Assembly: GCA_965220505.1 (NCBI GenBank)
Contig: CBDCQE010000003.1
Span: 434,001-498,000 of the forward strand
DNA: 64,000 nucleotides
Reading direction: 5' to 3'
DNA from: Bin87 sp965220505
GTDB lineage: Bacteria > Chloroflexota > Dehalococcoidia > Lucifugimonadales > UBA3495
Under the pieces are notes generated by a model. That model saw only the letters and a list, made by a program, of their open reading frames with translations. It ran no database searches and was not told the origin of the DNA. Shown here in pieces: positions 17,100 to 24,905 of the stretch. Each line of letters starts with the position of its first letter. The first letter of the stretch is position 1. The translations under genes and the position numbers were made by a program.

Positions 17100-18677
17100 A
17101 TGACCAAAGTACTGATAACTGATAACGTCGCCGCCGAAGGCATCGACCTGCTCAAAAAGCACGTCCCGGTGGACGTCAAGCGCGGCCTTTCCCCCGAAGA
17201 ACTCATCGCCACCATCCCCGGCTACGATGCCCTGGTGGTGCGCAGCGAAACCAAGGTTACCGAGCCGGTGATCTCCGCCGGATGCGATCTTAAAGTCGTC
17301 GCCCGGGCCGGCATCGGCGTGGACAACATTGATCTGGACGCGGCCACCCGCGCCGGCGTGGCCGTGGTCAACGCGCCCATCGGCAACACCGTGGCTGCCG
17401 CCGAGCACACCGTGGCCTTGATGCTGGCCCTGGCCCGCAACGTGCCCCAGGCCTACGCCTCAATGAAGGAGGGCCAGTGGCAGCGCTCAGCGTTCATGGG
17501 CATCGAGGTGCGCAACAAGACGCTGGGCATCGTTGGCTTGGGTCGCGTCGGCTCCGAGGTCGCCCGCCGGGCGGCCAGCTTCGGCATGAACCTGATCGCG
17601 TACGATCCGTTCGTCGCCCCCGACTTTGCCACCCGCATGGGCGTGACCGTGATGTCTCTGGACGAAGTGCTCGCCCAGGCCGACTTCATCACCCTGCACA
17701 CTCCCCTGACCGCAGGGACCACCAAGCTGATTTCCGCGCCGCAGTTGGCCAAGATGAAGCCCGGCGCGCGCCTGATCAACGTCGCTCGCGGCGAACTGGT
17801 CGACGATGACGCTTTGCTGGAAGCGTTGGAGAGCGAACACCTGGCCGGCGCTGCTCTGGACGTGTTCACCAACGAGCCCCCCGGCGATCTGCCCCTGTTG
17901 AAGCATCCCCGGCTCGTCGCCACGCCCCACCTGGGCGCGTCCACCCAGGAGGCACAGCGCGAGGTGGCCATCGAGGCGGCGGAGCAGGTGTTGGCCGTGC
18001 TGGATGGCAAGCCGGCCCGCAACACCGTGAACGCGCCGTTCGTCCCGCCGGAGGTCCACGCCATCCTGGCGCCCTACGTGCCGGTGGCGTCCATGGTGGG
18101 TCGCCTGCTCACCAGCATGGCCCGGGGCCAGTTCGTCGGGATCACCATCCGGTACCAGGGCGAAATCGCCGAGCACAACACCGCCATCCTCAAGGCCGCT
18201 GCGCTGGTCGGTTTGCTGGGGCAGGTCAGCGGCGAGGCGGTCAACATGATCAACGCCCCGGTGCTGGCGCAGCAGCGCGGCTTGCAGGTCACCGAGCAGA
18301 CCTCCGGCGACAGCCGGGAGTACGCTAGCCTCATCAGCGCGACGCTGCACACCACCGGCGACGACATCACCATTGCCGGCACATCCTTGCGCGACGAGCC
18401 GCACTTGGTGCGCGTCAACGAGTACTGGATGGACGTTGCGCCGTCCGCTCCCTACATGCTGTTCGTGGACAACCAGGACCAGCCGGGCATCATCGGCGCG
18501 GTGGGCACCGCAGCCGGCCGCCACAACATCAACATCAGCTTCATGGAAGTGGGACGCATCGCCCCCCGGGGCCAGGCCATGATGGTGGTGGGACTGGACG
18601 ACCCGATCTCTGCGGACGTACTGGCCGAAATCAGAGCCTTGCCGCAGGTGGACGACGCGCGGGTAGTGGCAATGTAG
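17100..18677 (+). CDS. serA: D-3-phosphoglycerate dehydrogenase
   Basis: First enzyme of serine synthesis (3-phosphoglycerate to 3-phosphohydroxypyruvate, NAD-dependent). The 525-residue length fits the long form. The catalytic dehydrogenase part carries the Rossmann motif GLGRVGSEVARRA, LINVARGELVDDDALLEAL (Arg) and TPHLGAST (His); an intervening ASB domain (about 320-445) is followed by a C-terminal ACT domain (LFVDNQDQPGIIGAVGT) that likely binds serine. I chose ATG 17100 (MTKVLITD) over the GTG at 17079; a GGAGG lies upstream of either. The Y RNA locus follows directly. Confidence 0.96.
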   Translation: MTKVLITDNVAAEGIDLLKKHVPVDVKRGLSPEELIATIPGYDALVVRSETKVTEPVISAGCDLKVVARAGIGVDNIDLDAATRAGVAVVNAPIGNTVAAAEHTVALMLALARNVPQAYASMKEGQWQRSAFMGIEVRNKTLGIVGLGRVGSEVARRAASFGMNLIAYDPFVAPDFATRMGVTVMSLDEVLAQADFITLHTPLTAGTTKLISAPQLAKMKPGARLINVARGELVDDDALLEALESEHLAGAALDVFTNEPPGDLPLLKHPRLVATPHLGASTQEAQREVAIEAAEQVLAVLDGKPARNTVNAPFVPPEVHAILAPYVPVASMVGRLLTSMARGQFVGITIRYQGEIAEHNTAILKAAALVGLLGQVSGEAVNMINAPVLAQQRGLQVTEQTSGDSREYASLISATLHTTGDDITIAGTSLRDEPHLVRVNEYWMDVAPSAPYMLFVDNQDQPGIIGAVGTAAGRHNINISFMEVGRIAPRGQAMMVVGLDDPISADVLAEIRALPQVDDARVVAM

Positions 18678-18701
18678 CCGGTGAGCCCTGATACAATGGA
18701 T

Positions 18702-18720
18702 GTACGGCGTTTCGCCGTAC
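18702..18720. other. Hairpin between serA and the first Y RNA-like gene
   Basis: GTACGGCG and CGCCGTAC form a perfect 8-bp stem with a TTT loop. A -10-like TACAAT lies at 18692-18697, five bases upstream, so this stem may be the 5' end of the Y RNA transcript; no convincing -35 is visible. No T-run follows, which argues against a serA terminator. Confidence 0.5.
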
Positions 18721-18814
18721 CGGTCGGGTCGATGCTGACGGGTTATCTATTGGAGGGCGATTCCGGCCCATGCCGGGCGCTCATTGTTCCCGACGGCGCC
18801 AACTTACCTGACCG
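18721..18814 (+). ncRNA. Y RNA-like gene 1 (Ro60-binding stem, no tRNA-like arm)
   Basis: The ends pair as a Y RNA stem: CGGTCGGGT (18721-18729) with ACCTGACCG (18806-18814), nine pairs with one G-U, then a bulged C at 18730 and two more pairs (GA with TT). This matches the Ro60-binding helix with bulged C known from Y RNAs. An internal hairpin CCGGC/GCCGG is visible. The 5' strand and its continuation GACGGGTTATC are repeated in the second gene, 96 bases on. It lies upstream of the Ro60 gene, the usual place for bacterial Y RNAs. Confidence 0.72.
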
Positions 18815-18816
18815 AC

Positions 18817-18932
18817 CGCACGGGTCGAAGTTGACGGGTTATCGGTATAAGGCAGATTTCTGCTGAGTAGGTTCAAGTCCTACCCCGGGGCTTTATGCTT
18901 CGGAGCTCCTGTCGGCGCCCCTTATCCGTGCG
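18817..18932 (+). ncRNA. Y RNA-like gene 2 with tRNA-like module (YrlA type)
   Basis: The end stem CGCACGGGT (18817-18825) pairs with ATCCGTGCG (18924-18932), nine pairs, then bulged C 18826 and GA/TT, as in gene 1. Relative to gene 1 the third and fourth pairs are both swapped (G-C to C-G, U-A to A-U), so the stem is conserved by covariation. Inside is a tRNA-like module: a D-like hairpin TTAT-CGGT-ATAA (18839-18850), a short hairpin GCAG/CTGC (18852-18863), a textbook T-arm GTAGG-TTCAAGT-CCTAC (18867-18883) and a stem CCGGGG/CTTCGG (18885-18903). No acceptor partner exists, so it is not a tRNA. Bacterial YrlA RNAs have this architecture. Confidence 0.82.
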
Positions 18933-18946
18933 AACTCCGGTGAGCC

Positions 18947-18991
18947 AACGCCGGTGGAAAGTTGCCAACTGGGCGGCCTCCCACCGGCGTT
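18947..18991. other. Long hairpin between Y RNA 2 and terminator
   Basis: AACGCCGGTGG (18947-18957) and CCACCGGCGTT (18981-18991) form a perfect 11-bp stem; the loop holds a small AGTT/AACT stem. It lies in the same presumptive transcript as the Y RNAs. It may be a 3' stabilising element or part of a third structured RNA. Confidence 0.55.
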
Positions 18992-19008
18992 CCTTACCCT
19001 CCACACCC

Positions 19009-19036
19009 AGAGCCGATGACCTCGGCTCTATTTTTC
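19009..19036 (+). terminator. Rho-independent terminator of the Y RNA transcript
   Basis: AGAGCCGA and TCGGCTCT form an 8-bp stem with loop TGACC, followed by ATTTTT. It lies 20 bases upstream of the Ro60 start codon, so it separates the RNA genes from the protein gene and may also act as an attenuator for it. Confidence 0.8.
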
Positions 19037-19056
19037 ACTTCACGGAGGAGGACATC

Positions 19057-20712
19057 ATGGTCTATCTGACCCAAGTGTACGGCGCTCCCGCCCCGCAGTC
19101 GGAGCCTCTGCCCGGACGCGAGGGCGAGATGGTCCAAAACTCCGCCGGCGGCATGGTCTTTCCCGTAGACGACTTTACGCGCCTGCGCCGTTTCCTGGTT
19201 CTCGGCGCGGAGGGCGGCAGTTACTATGCGGCAGAGCGCAAGCTGACGGTCGAGAACGCCAATGCCGTCAAGCGGTGCATCGAAATCGACGGCCACCGGG
19301 TCATCGACGAGGCTGTCCGCGCCAGCCGGGGCATCGCGCCCAGGAATGGCCCACCCCTCTTTGTGCTGGCCATGGCAGCGTCCTTTGGCGACGACGACGT
19401 TCGCCGCTATGCGCTGTCGGTCCTGCCTCAAGTCGCCCGCACCGGCAGCCACCTGTTCCGCTTCGTAGAGTACGCCGACGCCATGCGCGGCTGGGGCAAG
19501 GGTCTGCGACGCGCCATCGGCGCCTGGTACGAAGCCCAGGGCGGAGTCGCCCCGGCAGCCTACCAAATGGTCAAGTACCGCCAGCGCAACGGCTGGACTC
19601 ACCGGGACCTGCTCCGCAAGGCTCACCCGTCCGGCAAGGACAATCCCGACTTCGATGCCCTGTACGCCTGGGTGACGCAAGGCAGCGCGCCACCGGACGA
19701 TGACCGCCGTTATGACATCATCCGCGCTTACGAATCCGTTCTGGGGCGCGTGAATGATCCAGTCCTGATTGCCGATGCCATCCGCGAATTTGACATGACC
19801 TGGGAGATGATTCCCGGCGAGGTCATGGGCGAAAAGGCAGTTTGGGAAGCCCTGTTCGAAAAGATGCCCCTGACGGCCATGCTGAGGAACCTGGCCACGC
19901 TAACCCGCCTCGGCATCGTTGCCCCGATGTCCGACGCCGCCGGTCAAGTTGCCGCCAGGTTGAACGACGCCGACGGGCTGCGGGCGGCGCGGATCCACCC
20001 CATCGCCATCCTGTCCGCCCTGACTACCTACAAGTCCGGCCGAGGCGTCAGGGGACGCAACACCTGGACTCCCGTGCCGACGGTGGTGGACGCGCTGGAT
20101 TCAGCCTTCGATAAGTCCTTCGCCTTTGCGCCACAAACCGGCCGGCGGTTCTACCTGGGCATTGACGTGTCCGGTTCCATGTCCGGGGGCTCCATCGCCG
20201 GCGTCGAGGGACTGACGCCGCGCATGGGAGCCGCCGCCATGGCCATGGCAATCGCCCGACGCGAGAGTAATTACTATATGGCCGCCTTCGCCGACGGCAA
20301 CGGCGCGGCCTTCGCCAATCGTTTTTTCGGTTCTCGCCGTCATGCCGACTACGAGATGATGCCGCTGCACATTACCGCCACCGACAGCCTCGCCGACGCG
20401 CTGCGCAAGACGGACCACCTGCCCTGGGGTGGCACCGACTGCGCCCTGCCCATGCTGGACGCCACGGCGAAGAATATCCCGGTGGACTGCTTCGTCATCA
20501 TTACGGACAACGAAACCTGGGCCGGGCGCATCCATCCTGCTGAGGCGCTGCGCCAGTACCGCGACAAGACAGGCATTCCCGCCAAAATGGTAGTCGTTGC
20601 CATGACGGCTACCGAGTTCAGCATCGCGGACCCCAAGGACGCGGGGATGCTGGACGTGGTGGGCTTTGACGCCTCCGTGCCGCAGGTCATCGCCGATTTC
20701 GTCAGCTCGTAG
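19057..20712 (+). CDS. rsr: Ro60 orthologue (TROVE domain plus von Willebrand A domain)
   Basis: A 551-residue Ro60/Rsr protein: a ring of HEAT-like repeats that binds Y RNA outside and misfolded RNA 3' ends in its cavity; in Deinococcus it works with polynucleotide phosphorylase. The TROVE domain spans about residues 20-350 (DDFTRLRRFLVLGAEGGSYY, the typical start, and RRAIGAWYEAQG). The VWA-like domain begins near 365 with an intact MIDAS motif DVSGSMS, then GGTDCALPM and IITDNETWAGR. The ATG at 19057 follows GGAGGAGG; the longer frame from 18895 runs through the Y RNA and terminator and is not coding. The two upstream Y RNA-like genes are its likely partners. Confidence 0.95.
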   Translation: MVYLTQVYGAPAPQSEPLPGREGEMVQNSAGGMVFPVDDFTRLRRFLVLGAEGGSYYAAERKLTVENANAVKRCIEIDGHRVIDEAVRASRGIAPRNGPPLFVLAMAASFGDDDVRRYALSVLPQVARTGSHLFRFVEYADAMRGWGKGLRRAIGAWYEAQGGVAPAAYQMVKYRQRNGWTHRDLLRKAHPSGKDNPDFDALYAWVTQGSAPPDDDRRYDIIRAYESVLGRVNDPVLIADAIREFDMTWEMIPGEVMGEKAVWEALFEKMPLTAMLRNLATLTRLGIVAPMSDAAGQVAARLNDADGLRAARIHPIAILSALTTYKSGRGVRGRNTWTPVPTVVDALDSAFDKSFAFAPQTGRRFYLGIDVSGSMSGGSIAGVEGLTPRMGAAAMAMAIARRESNYYMAAFADGNGAAFANRFFGSRRHADYEMMPLHITATDSLADALRKTDHLPWGGTDCALPMLDATAKNIPVDCFVIITDNETWAGRIHPAEALRQYRDKTGIPAKMVVVAMTATEFSIADPKDAGMLDVVGFDASVPQVIADFVSS

Positions 20713-20764
20713 TCGCAAGATGATTGCCCCGGCTGCCAACGGCCGGGAATGGACAAATCCGCTC

Positions 20765-20788
20765 CGCCCCTGTAAAAATGCAGGGGCG
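20765..20788. terminator. Hairpin after the Ro60 gene
   Basis: CGCCCCTG and CAGGGGCG form an 8-bp stem with loop TAAAAATG. No clear T-run follows (TTGCCTTG), so termination is uncertain. It separates rsr from the PaREP1 pair. Confidence 0.45.
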
Positions 20789-20820
20789 TTGCCTTGCCGT
20801 CACCGCCCGGAGATCATTCC

Positions 20821-21327
20821 GTGAACGCCCCACAGCCGACCTTCACTGATGAGCAGGTTGTTGCTGCCATCCGCGCTGCGTTTTCCCCGCGCTGGGACAC
20901 GTCGCTGTCTGCGGAAGACGCGGCGGCCCAGGCGGCAACCTACCGCGCCAACTTGGACCATTACCGCGAGCACGTTCAGCGCAGCCTGGACGACAACGAT
21001 TATCTGCAAGTAGCCGAGAAATCCTGGGGCGCTTTCACGCAAATCGTCAAGGCCGTCGGCGCCGACCACCAGATAAAACTGTCCAGCCATATAGGGATTA
21101 TGCGCGTGGCCGGCGAACTGGCAAAGTTGATTGCCCAAGCCGCCCCGGAAGCCGGCGGCAGGGTGAGCGATGCGTCGGTTATGGCCCACAGTCTGCATCT
21201 GCATTTCTACGAAAATGAACTGCCGGATGATCGAGTCATCCAGTCCGCCACTACGGTGAGCGAGGCTATTGACCTGTTGCAGGACTGGTTCCCGCCTCAA
21301 CCAAGTGATGATGGAGCAACGTTATGA
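20821..21327 (+). CDS. PaREP1/HEPN-like protein, copy 1 of a tandem pair
   Basis: A 168-residue protein resembling the PaREP1 family, a helical group related to HEPN domains. The pattern DYLQVAEKSWGAFTQIVKAV, then SSHIG and HLHFYEN matches the family core (AEKxWGA, H, LHxNFYE). The GTG start at 20821 has GGAG upstream. The N-terminal ~100 residues are almost identical to copy 2, including at DNA level, while the C-terminal third diverges. The genes overlap by ATGA. HEPN proteins include RNases and nucleotide-binding partners, so placement beside Ro60 and Y RNAs is suggestive, but the function is unknown. Confidence 0.75.
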   Translation: MNAPQPTFTDEQVVAAIRAAFSPRWDTSLSAEDAAAQAATYRANLDHYREHVQRSLDDNDYLQVAEKSWGAFTQIVKAVGADHQIKLSSHIGIMRVAGELAKLIAQAAPEAGGRVSDASVMAHSLHLHFYENELPDDRVIQSATTVSEAIDLLQDWFPPQPSDDGATL

Positions 21328-21815
21328 GCAACGCGCCACCATCTTTTGCCAGTGAACAAGTCGTTGCTGCCATCCGCGCCGCGTTTTCCCCGCGCTGGGA
21401 CACGTCGCTGTCTGCGGAAGACGCGGCGGCCCAGGCGGCTACCTACCGCGCCAACCTGGACCATTACCGCAAGCACGTCCAGCGCAGTCTGGACGAAAGC
21501 GATTATCTGCAAGTAGCCGAAAAATCCTGGGGTGCGTTCACGCAAATCGTCAAGGCCATCGGCGCCGACCACCAGATAAAGCTGTCCAGTCACGTTGGGA
21601 TCTACCGGGTAGCCGGCGAATTGGCTTCCCTGGTGGGGCAATTGGATCCGAGCGCGGAAAGTGCGCTGAATAATGCGACCGCGTTGGTCAGCGGTCTGCA
21701 CACCCATTTCTATGAAAACTATTTGACCGATGCAGTGGTTACGCAGTCGGCAGCCACAGTCAACGACGCCATTGACCTGCTGCAAGGGTACTTCCCGCCC
21801 CCAACCGAACACTAA
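21324..21815 (+). CDS. PaREP1/HEPN-like protein, copy 2 of a tandem pair
   Basis: A 163-residue paralogue of the preceding gene, joined by an ATGA overlap. The shared region covers FSPRWDTSLSAEDAAAQAATY and DYLQVAEKSWGAFTQIVKA; the C-terminal part keeps LHTHFYENYL but is otherwise different. The very high DNA identity of the first 250 bases points to a recent tandem duplication or ongoing gene conversion. A canonical RNase RxxxxH motif is not obvious in either copy, so catalysis is doubtful. Co-expression with copy 1 suggests a heterodimer. Confidence 0.75.
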   Translation: MSNAPPSFASEQVVAAIRAAFSPRWDTSLSAEDAAAQAATYRANLDHYRKHVQRSLDESDYLQVAEKSWGAFTQIVKAIGADHQIKLSSHVGIYRVAGELASLVGQLDPSAESALNNATALVSGLHTHFYENYLTDAVVTQSAATVNDAIDLLQGYFPPPTEH

Positions 21816-21860
21816 CTCCCCGGCATTCACAAAACCCCAAACCATCCCGGAGATGACACT

Positions 21861-22913
21861 ATGGCAGACCGCATCGTAATCATGGGCCCCGGCGCCGTGG
21901 GCAGCTACGTCGGCGCGTTTCTAGTTCAGGCCGGCGAAGACGACATCACCTTCATTGATATGTGGCCCGAGCACGTGGAGAAGATGCGCGCCGAGGGCCT
22001 GCGGGCCAGCGGCAGCCAGGGCGATTTCACCGTGCCGGTCAACGCCATGCACCTGACCGACGCCCAGAACATCACCGAACCCTTCGACTACGCCTTCATC
22101 ACCGTCAAGTCCTACGACACCGAGTGGGCGACCCACTTCATCAAGCGGTACGTGAAGGACGACGGCGCGTTTGTGTCCATCCAGAACTGCTGGAACGATC
22201 CCACCATCGCCAACATCGTCGGCGAAGACCGGCAGTTGGGCTGCATCGCTTCCCACATCGAGGTGGCCCTCTGGGAGCCGGCCCACGTGAACCGTGGCGG
22301 CGCGCCCGGGCGGGACCACGGCCACACCGTGTTCCGCATCGGCGAGTTCACCGGAGCCCTCACCTCGCGTTCGGAGGCGCTGGCCGCCAAGCTGGACCAC
22401 ATCGACGCGGCCTACGCCACCGACAACCTGCCCGGCGAGCGCTGGGCCAAGCTATGCCAGAACGGCATGGGCAACGCCATCTCCGCCATGAGCCAGCTGG
22501 GCAGCCAGGAGATGGCCGGCGACGCCAGGATCCGCCGCATCCGCATCAACCTGGCCAAGGAAGGCGCGCAGGTCGGCCTGGCCCAGGGGCTTAAGGTGGT
22601 GGAGATCAACGGCACGCCCGCCGAATTCTGGGCCGACGCCGACACGGGCGACGTGTTCGAGGAGCTGGACGGCAAGCTGTCCCAGTCCGGCGGACGCGTG
22701 AACTGGCTGGCCTCCATGGCCCAGGACGTGCACAAGGGACGCAAGTCCGAGGTCGATTTCATGAACGGCCTGATCTGCGAGAAGGGCCGCGAAACCGGCG
22801 TCGCCACGCCCTACCACGACGCCATCGTTGAGGCCATGCGCCTCGTCGACAGTAAGACCGTCGCGCCCGGCCCGGAAAACGTCGACCGCATCATCCGCGC
22901 CGTGGAGGGCTGA
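21861..22913 (+). CDS. Ketopantoate reductase (PanE/ApbA) family protein
   Basis: A 350-residue NADP-dependent dehydrogenase of the ketopantoate reductase family. The Rossmann motif MGPGAVGSYVGAFL opens the protein; the family lysine and the GNAISAMSQLGS helical segment follow, and the C-terminal helical domain ends with a SEVDFMNGLICEKG motif close to the family's E-x-x-x-x-N-G. It is longer than typical PanE (~300), and this group of long variants often has other 2-hydroxy acid substrates, so a role in pantothenate synthesis is not assured. GGAG precedes the ATG. It leads a three-gene run with the hypothetical at 22963 and the carbonic anhydrase. Confidence 0.88.
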   Translation: MADRIVIMGPGAVGSYVGAFLVQAGEDDITFIDMWPEHVEKMRAEGLRASGSQGDFTVPVNAMHLTDAQNITEPFDYAFITVKSYDTEWATHFIKRYVKDDGAFVSIQNCWNDPTIANIVGEDRQLGCIASHIEVALWEPAHVNRGGAPGRDHGHTVFRIGEFTGALTSRSEALAAKLDHIDAAYATDNLPGERWAKLCQNGMGNAISAMSQLGSQEMAGDARIRRIRINLAKEGAQVGLAQGLKVVEINGTPAEFWADADTGDVFEELDGKLSQSGGRVNWLASMAQDVHKGRKSEVDFMNGLICEKGRETGVATPYHDAIVEAMRLVDSKTVAPGPENVDRIIRAVEG

Positions 22914-22962
22914 CGCTCGACGCAGCATAATTCAATCGCCATCGCCACCGGAGGTCACAAGC

Positions 22963-23445
22963 ATGTACATCACCGTAGAACCCGCCGGCCTGATGATGCA
23001 TACGGTCAAGCTGGTGTTTGACCCATCCGACCCGGCGCCGGAAGACCAGCAGGTGCGCGACTACCTCAGCGAGCATGAGCTGGAGCCCCGCTACCACTGG
23101 TTCGCTGAAATCGACGGGCTCGAGGGCCGCGAGTGCGAGATCATGCAGTTCGGCGGCTGTTACCTCGGGCGCAACCTCCAGAACATCGGGCTGATTCAGC
23201 GCCGTATCGTGGAGGAAGAGCTGATTACCGCCGAGATTGACCGGCATATCGCCGACGGTCGTTTGACCGTCTTCGCGTCCGCCACGGATGCGGAACGCGC
23301 GGATGCCATCGCGGCCGTGATCGACGAGTTCCGCGTCGAGGAGAGTTTCAGCCAGGACGACGCCGGGGAACTCCGGGCCACGTTGGACGCGGAGGCTTTG
23401 CAGCAGGCCGCGGTCCGCGCCCTCGAAACCACCCGGGCGTCCTGA
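22963..23445 (+). CDS. Hypothetical protein upstream of carbonic anhydrase
   Basis: A 160-residue soluble protein I do not recognise. It starts MYITVEPAGLMMHTVKLVFD after a GGAGG ribosome site; the longer frame from 22828 overlaps the previous gene. There is a beta-rich first half with two cysteines (RECEIMQFGGCYLGRN) and a helical second half. Its stop shares a base with the carbonic anhydrase start (TGATG), so the two are translationally coupled and may act together. No motif allows a function. Confidence 0.7.
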   Translation: MYITVEPAGLMMHTVKLVFDPSDPAPEDQQVRDYLSEHELEPRYHWFAEIDGLEGRECEIMQFGGCYLGRNLQNIGLIQRRIVEEELITAEIDRHIADGRLTVFASATDAERADAIAAVIDEFRVEESFSQDDAGELRATLDAEALQQAAVRALETTRAS

Positions 23446-24140
23446 TGTCCACCGTGAGCCACCCCGACTGGGGGTACACCGGGAGAACCGGCCCGGATCA
23501 CTGGGGCTGCTTGTCCTCCGACTACAGCCTCTGTTCCTCAGGAGTTGAGCAGTCGCCGGTGAACCTGGCCGGTTACGTCTCGGGCGGGACCGAAAAGGTG
23601 ACGTTCGACTACACCACCGTCGCCGTGCAGGCCCGCAACAACGGCCACACCGTGTACCTGGATTTTGACCCCGGCAGCGGCGTGTCGGTGGGAGGACGCC
23701 GCTACGAACTGCTGGGAGTTCATTACCATTCGCCGGGAGAGCACTTGCTGGACGGCGAGAACTTCGCGGCTGAGCTTCACCTGGTGCACCAGGACGCCGG
23801 CGGCAACCTGGCTGTGGTGGGGCTTCTGTTCCGGCTGGGCAACCCCAGCCCCCTGGTGGAGGATCTGCTGGGCCTGGCTCCGGCGACGGGGGTTGAAGCC
23901 GACATTGGTGGCGGCCCGAACGCGGCGGAATACGTGCCGTCGCATAGCGGCTATTACGGGTACAGCGGTTCGCTGACCACGCCGCCGTGCTCGGAAGGGG
24001 TGAGGTGGATGGTCATGCAGGGCATCGGGACCGTGTCACCGGACCAGGTGGAGATACTGCAATCGCTGACCCACGGGCCGAATAACCGGCCGCCGCAGCC
24101 GATTGGCGACCGGCAGATTGTGGTCTCGGCCGGCGGCTGA
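23445..24140 (+). CDS. Alpha-class carbonic anhydrase, apparently without signal peptide
   Basis: A 231-residue alpha-type carbonic anhydrase (CO2 + H2O to bicarbonate + H+). It shows the N-terminal WGYTGRTGPDHWGCL, GVEQSPVNL, zinc ligands in VHYHSPGEH and AELHLVH, and the substrate-pocket SGSLTTPPCSEGVRW. Bacterial alpha enzymes are usually exported, yet this one starts directly at the fold (MSTVSHPDWGY) with no signal sequence, and the TGATG overlap with the upstream gene leaves little room for a longer N-terminus. A cytoplasmic location is inferred. A tRNA-Gly gene follows on the other strand. Confidence 0.93.
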   Translation: MSTVSHPDWGYTGRTGPDHWGCLSSDYSLCSSGVEQSPVNLAGYVSGGTEKVTFDYTTVAVQARNNGHTVYLDFDPGSGVSVGGRRYELLGVHYHSPGEHLLDGENFAAELHLVHQDAGGNLAVVGLLFRLGNPSPLVEDLLGLAPATGVEADIGGGPNAAEYVPSHSGYYGYSGSLTTPPCSEGVRWMVMQGIGTVSPDQVEILQSLTHGPNNRPPQPIGDRQIVVSAGG

Positions 24141-24168
24141 TACGGGGGCGGCGCGGGCAAAAATATGG

Positions 24169-24239
24169 AGCGGGCGATGGGAATCGAACCCACGTAGCCA
24201 GCTTGGAAGGCTGGGGCTTTACCACTAAGCTACGCCCGC
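24169..24239 (-). tRNA. tRNA-Gly (TCC)
   Basis: Read on the minus strand: acceptor GCGGGCG pairs with CGCCCGC, D-arm with AGTGGTAA loop, anticodon stem CCAGC/GCTGG with loop CTTCCAA (anticodon TCC), T-arm GTGGG-TTCGATT-CCCAT with one loose pair. CCA is not encoded. Length 71 bases. Confidence 0.95.
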
Positions 24240-24617
24240 TCAGTAAATCCATTATACGCCATTTCCACGGCGCACCCGCATCGGTAGGTCAGTCCGGACA
24301 AAACCGGTGGGCGCCCCCTGCCGGAGTTGCTGGTTGCCGTTTAGAAACGCGAGGAACTTGCAAAACGCCTTGACATCCCTGAAAAGATACCTTTGTTTAG
24401 CCCTGTTTTTCCACGCTTTCCCGGCGATTTTCATCAGATTGCAAAACGGGTTTATCGCCACCGGCGTCATCATCATCGTATTCCGCATCATCAACGCTAC
24501 GGGGGTAGCAAGGGTAAATTCTAGGGGAAGCGTGGGGGTAAATACAGGGGAAATTCTTGACATACCGGCATTAGCTGGGTTACCGTTCAAATGACTTGGA
24601 CACAGAGGAGGTGCCAA
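24240..24617. other. Non-coding, AT-richer stretch with a direct repeat before the HicB-like gene
   Basis: No convincing gene is present; the short frames on both strands lack ribosome sites and family features. Two direct repeats GGGTAAATTCTAGGGGA (24512-24528) and GGGTAAATACAGGGGAA (24537-24553) are 25 bases apart, and a TTGACA at 24557-24562 follows at once. They could be operator sites for the HicB-like protein. The -10 is not clear. Confidence 0.5.
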
Positions 24618-24905
24618 ATGCCAGTCCTTGACCTAACCCTGACGGTTTCAACCGAAGATAGGGGCGGACGCTGGGCAGCATATGTGAACGAACTCAACTT
24701 TTTCGCTTACGGCGAAACTGAGGAAGAGGCCGTTGACCGCGTCAACGATATCCTAAACGCTCTCGGGGAAAGTCTCGGTGACATCAGCTCTGCTGAAGCC
24801 TATCTGACGGATAACGGGGTCGCGTGGCTCCGTGAACCTGATTCGGAAGAGGAGCGCCTAATCCATTTCGGAGGGATTGAGGTGCCCGATGCCTTTGCCG
24901 TCTGA
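24618..24905 (+). CDS. HicB-like antitoxin-type protein
   Basis: A 95-residue protein with the HicB-type partial RNase H fold pattern: RGGRWAAYVNELNFFAYGETEEEAVDRV, in which a surface strand with aromatic residues is followed by GETEEEAV and a helix. No C-terminal ribbon-helix-helix is obvious. GAGGAGG precedes the ATG at 24618. It overlaps the following small gene by 17 bases, in the order antitoxin-then-toxin, the reverse of most hicAB pairs. Function as an antitoxin is inference. Confidence 0.65.
   Translation: MPVLDLTLTVSTEDRGGRWAAYVNELNFFAYGETEEEAVDRVNDILNALGESLGDISSAEAYLTDNGVAWLREPDSEEERLIHFGGIEVPDAFAV

Noticed and set aside
18867..18883. T-arm-like GTAGG-TTCAAGT-CCTAC considered as part of a tRNA gene
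   Set aside because: No matching 5' acceptor strand or anticodon arm; the whole fits a Y RNA module instead.
18895..19056. N-terminal extension of the Ro60 gene
   Set aside because: Runs through the Y RNA 3' strand and a terminator; the real ATG at 19057 has GGAGGAGG.
24307..24594. Small frames on both strands between tRNA-Gly and hicB-like gene, considered as an integrase remnant
   Set aside because: No recognisable integrase motif, no attachment repeat of the tRNA 3' end.
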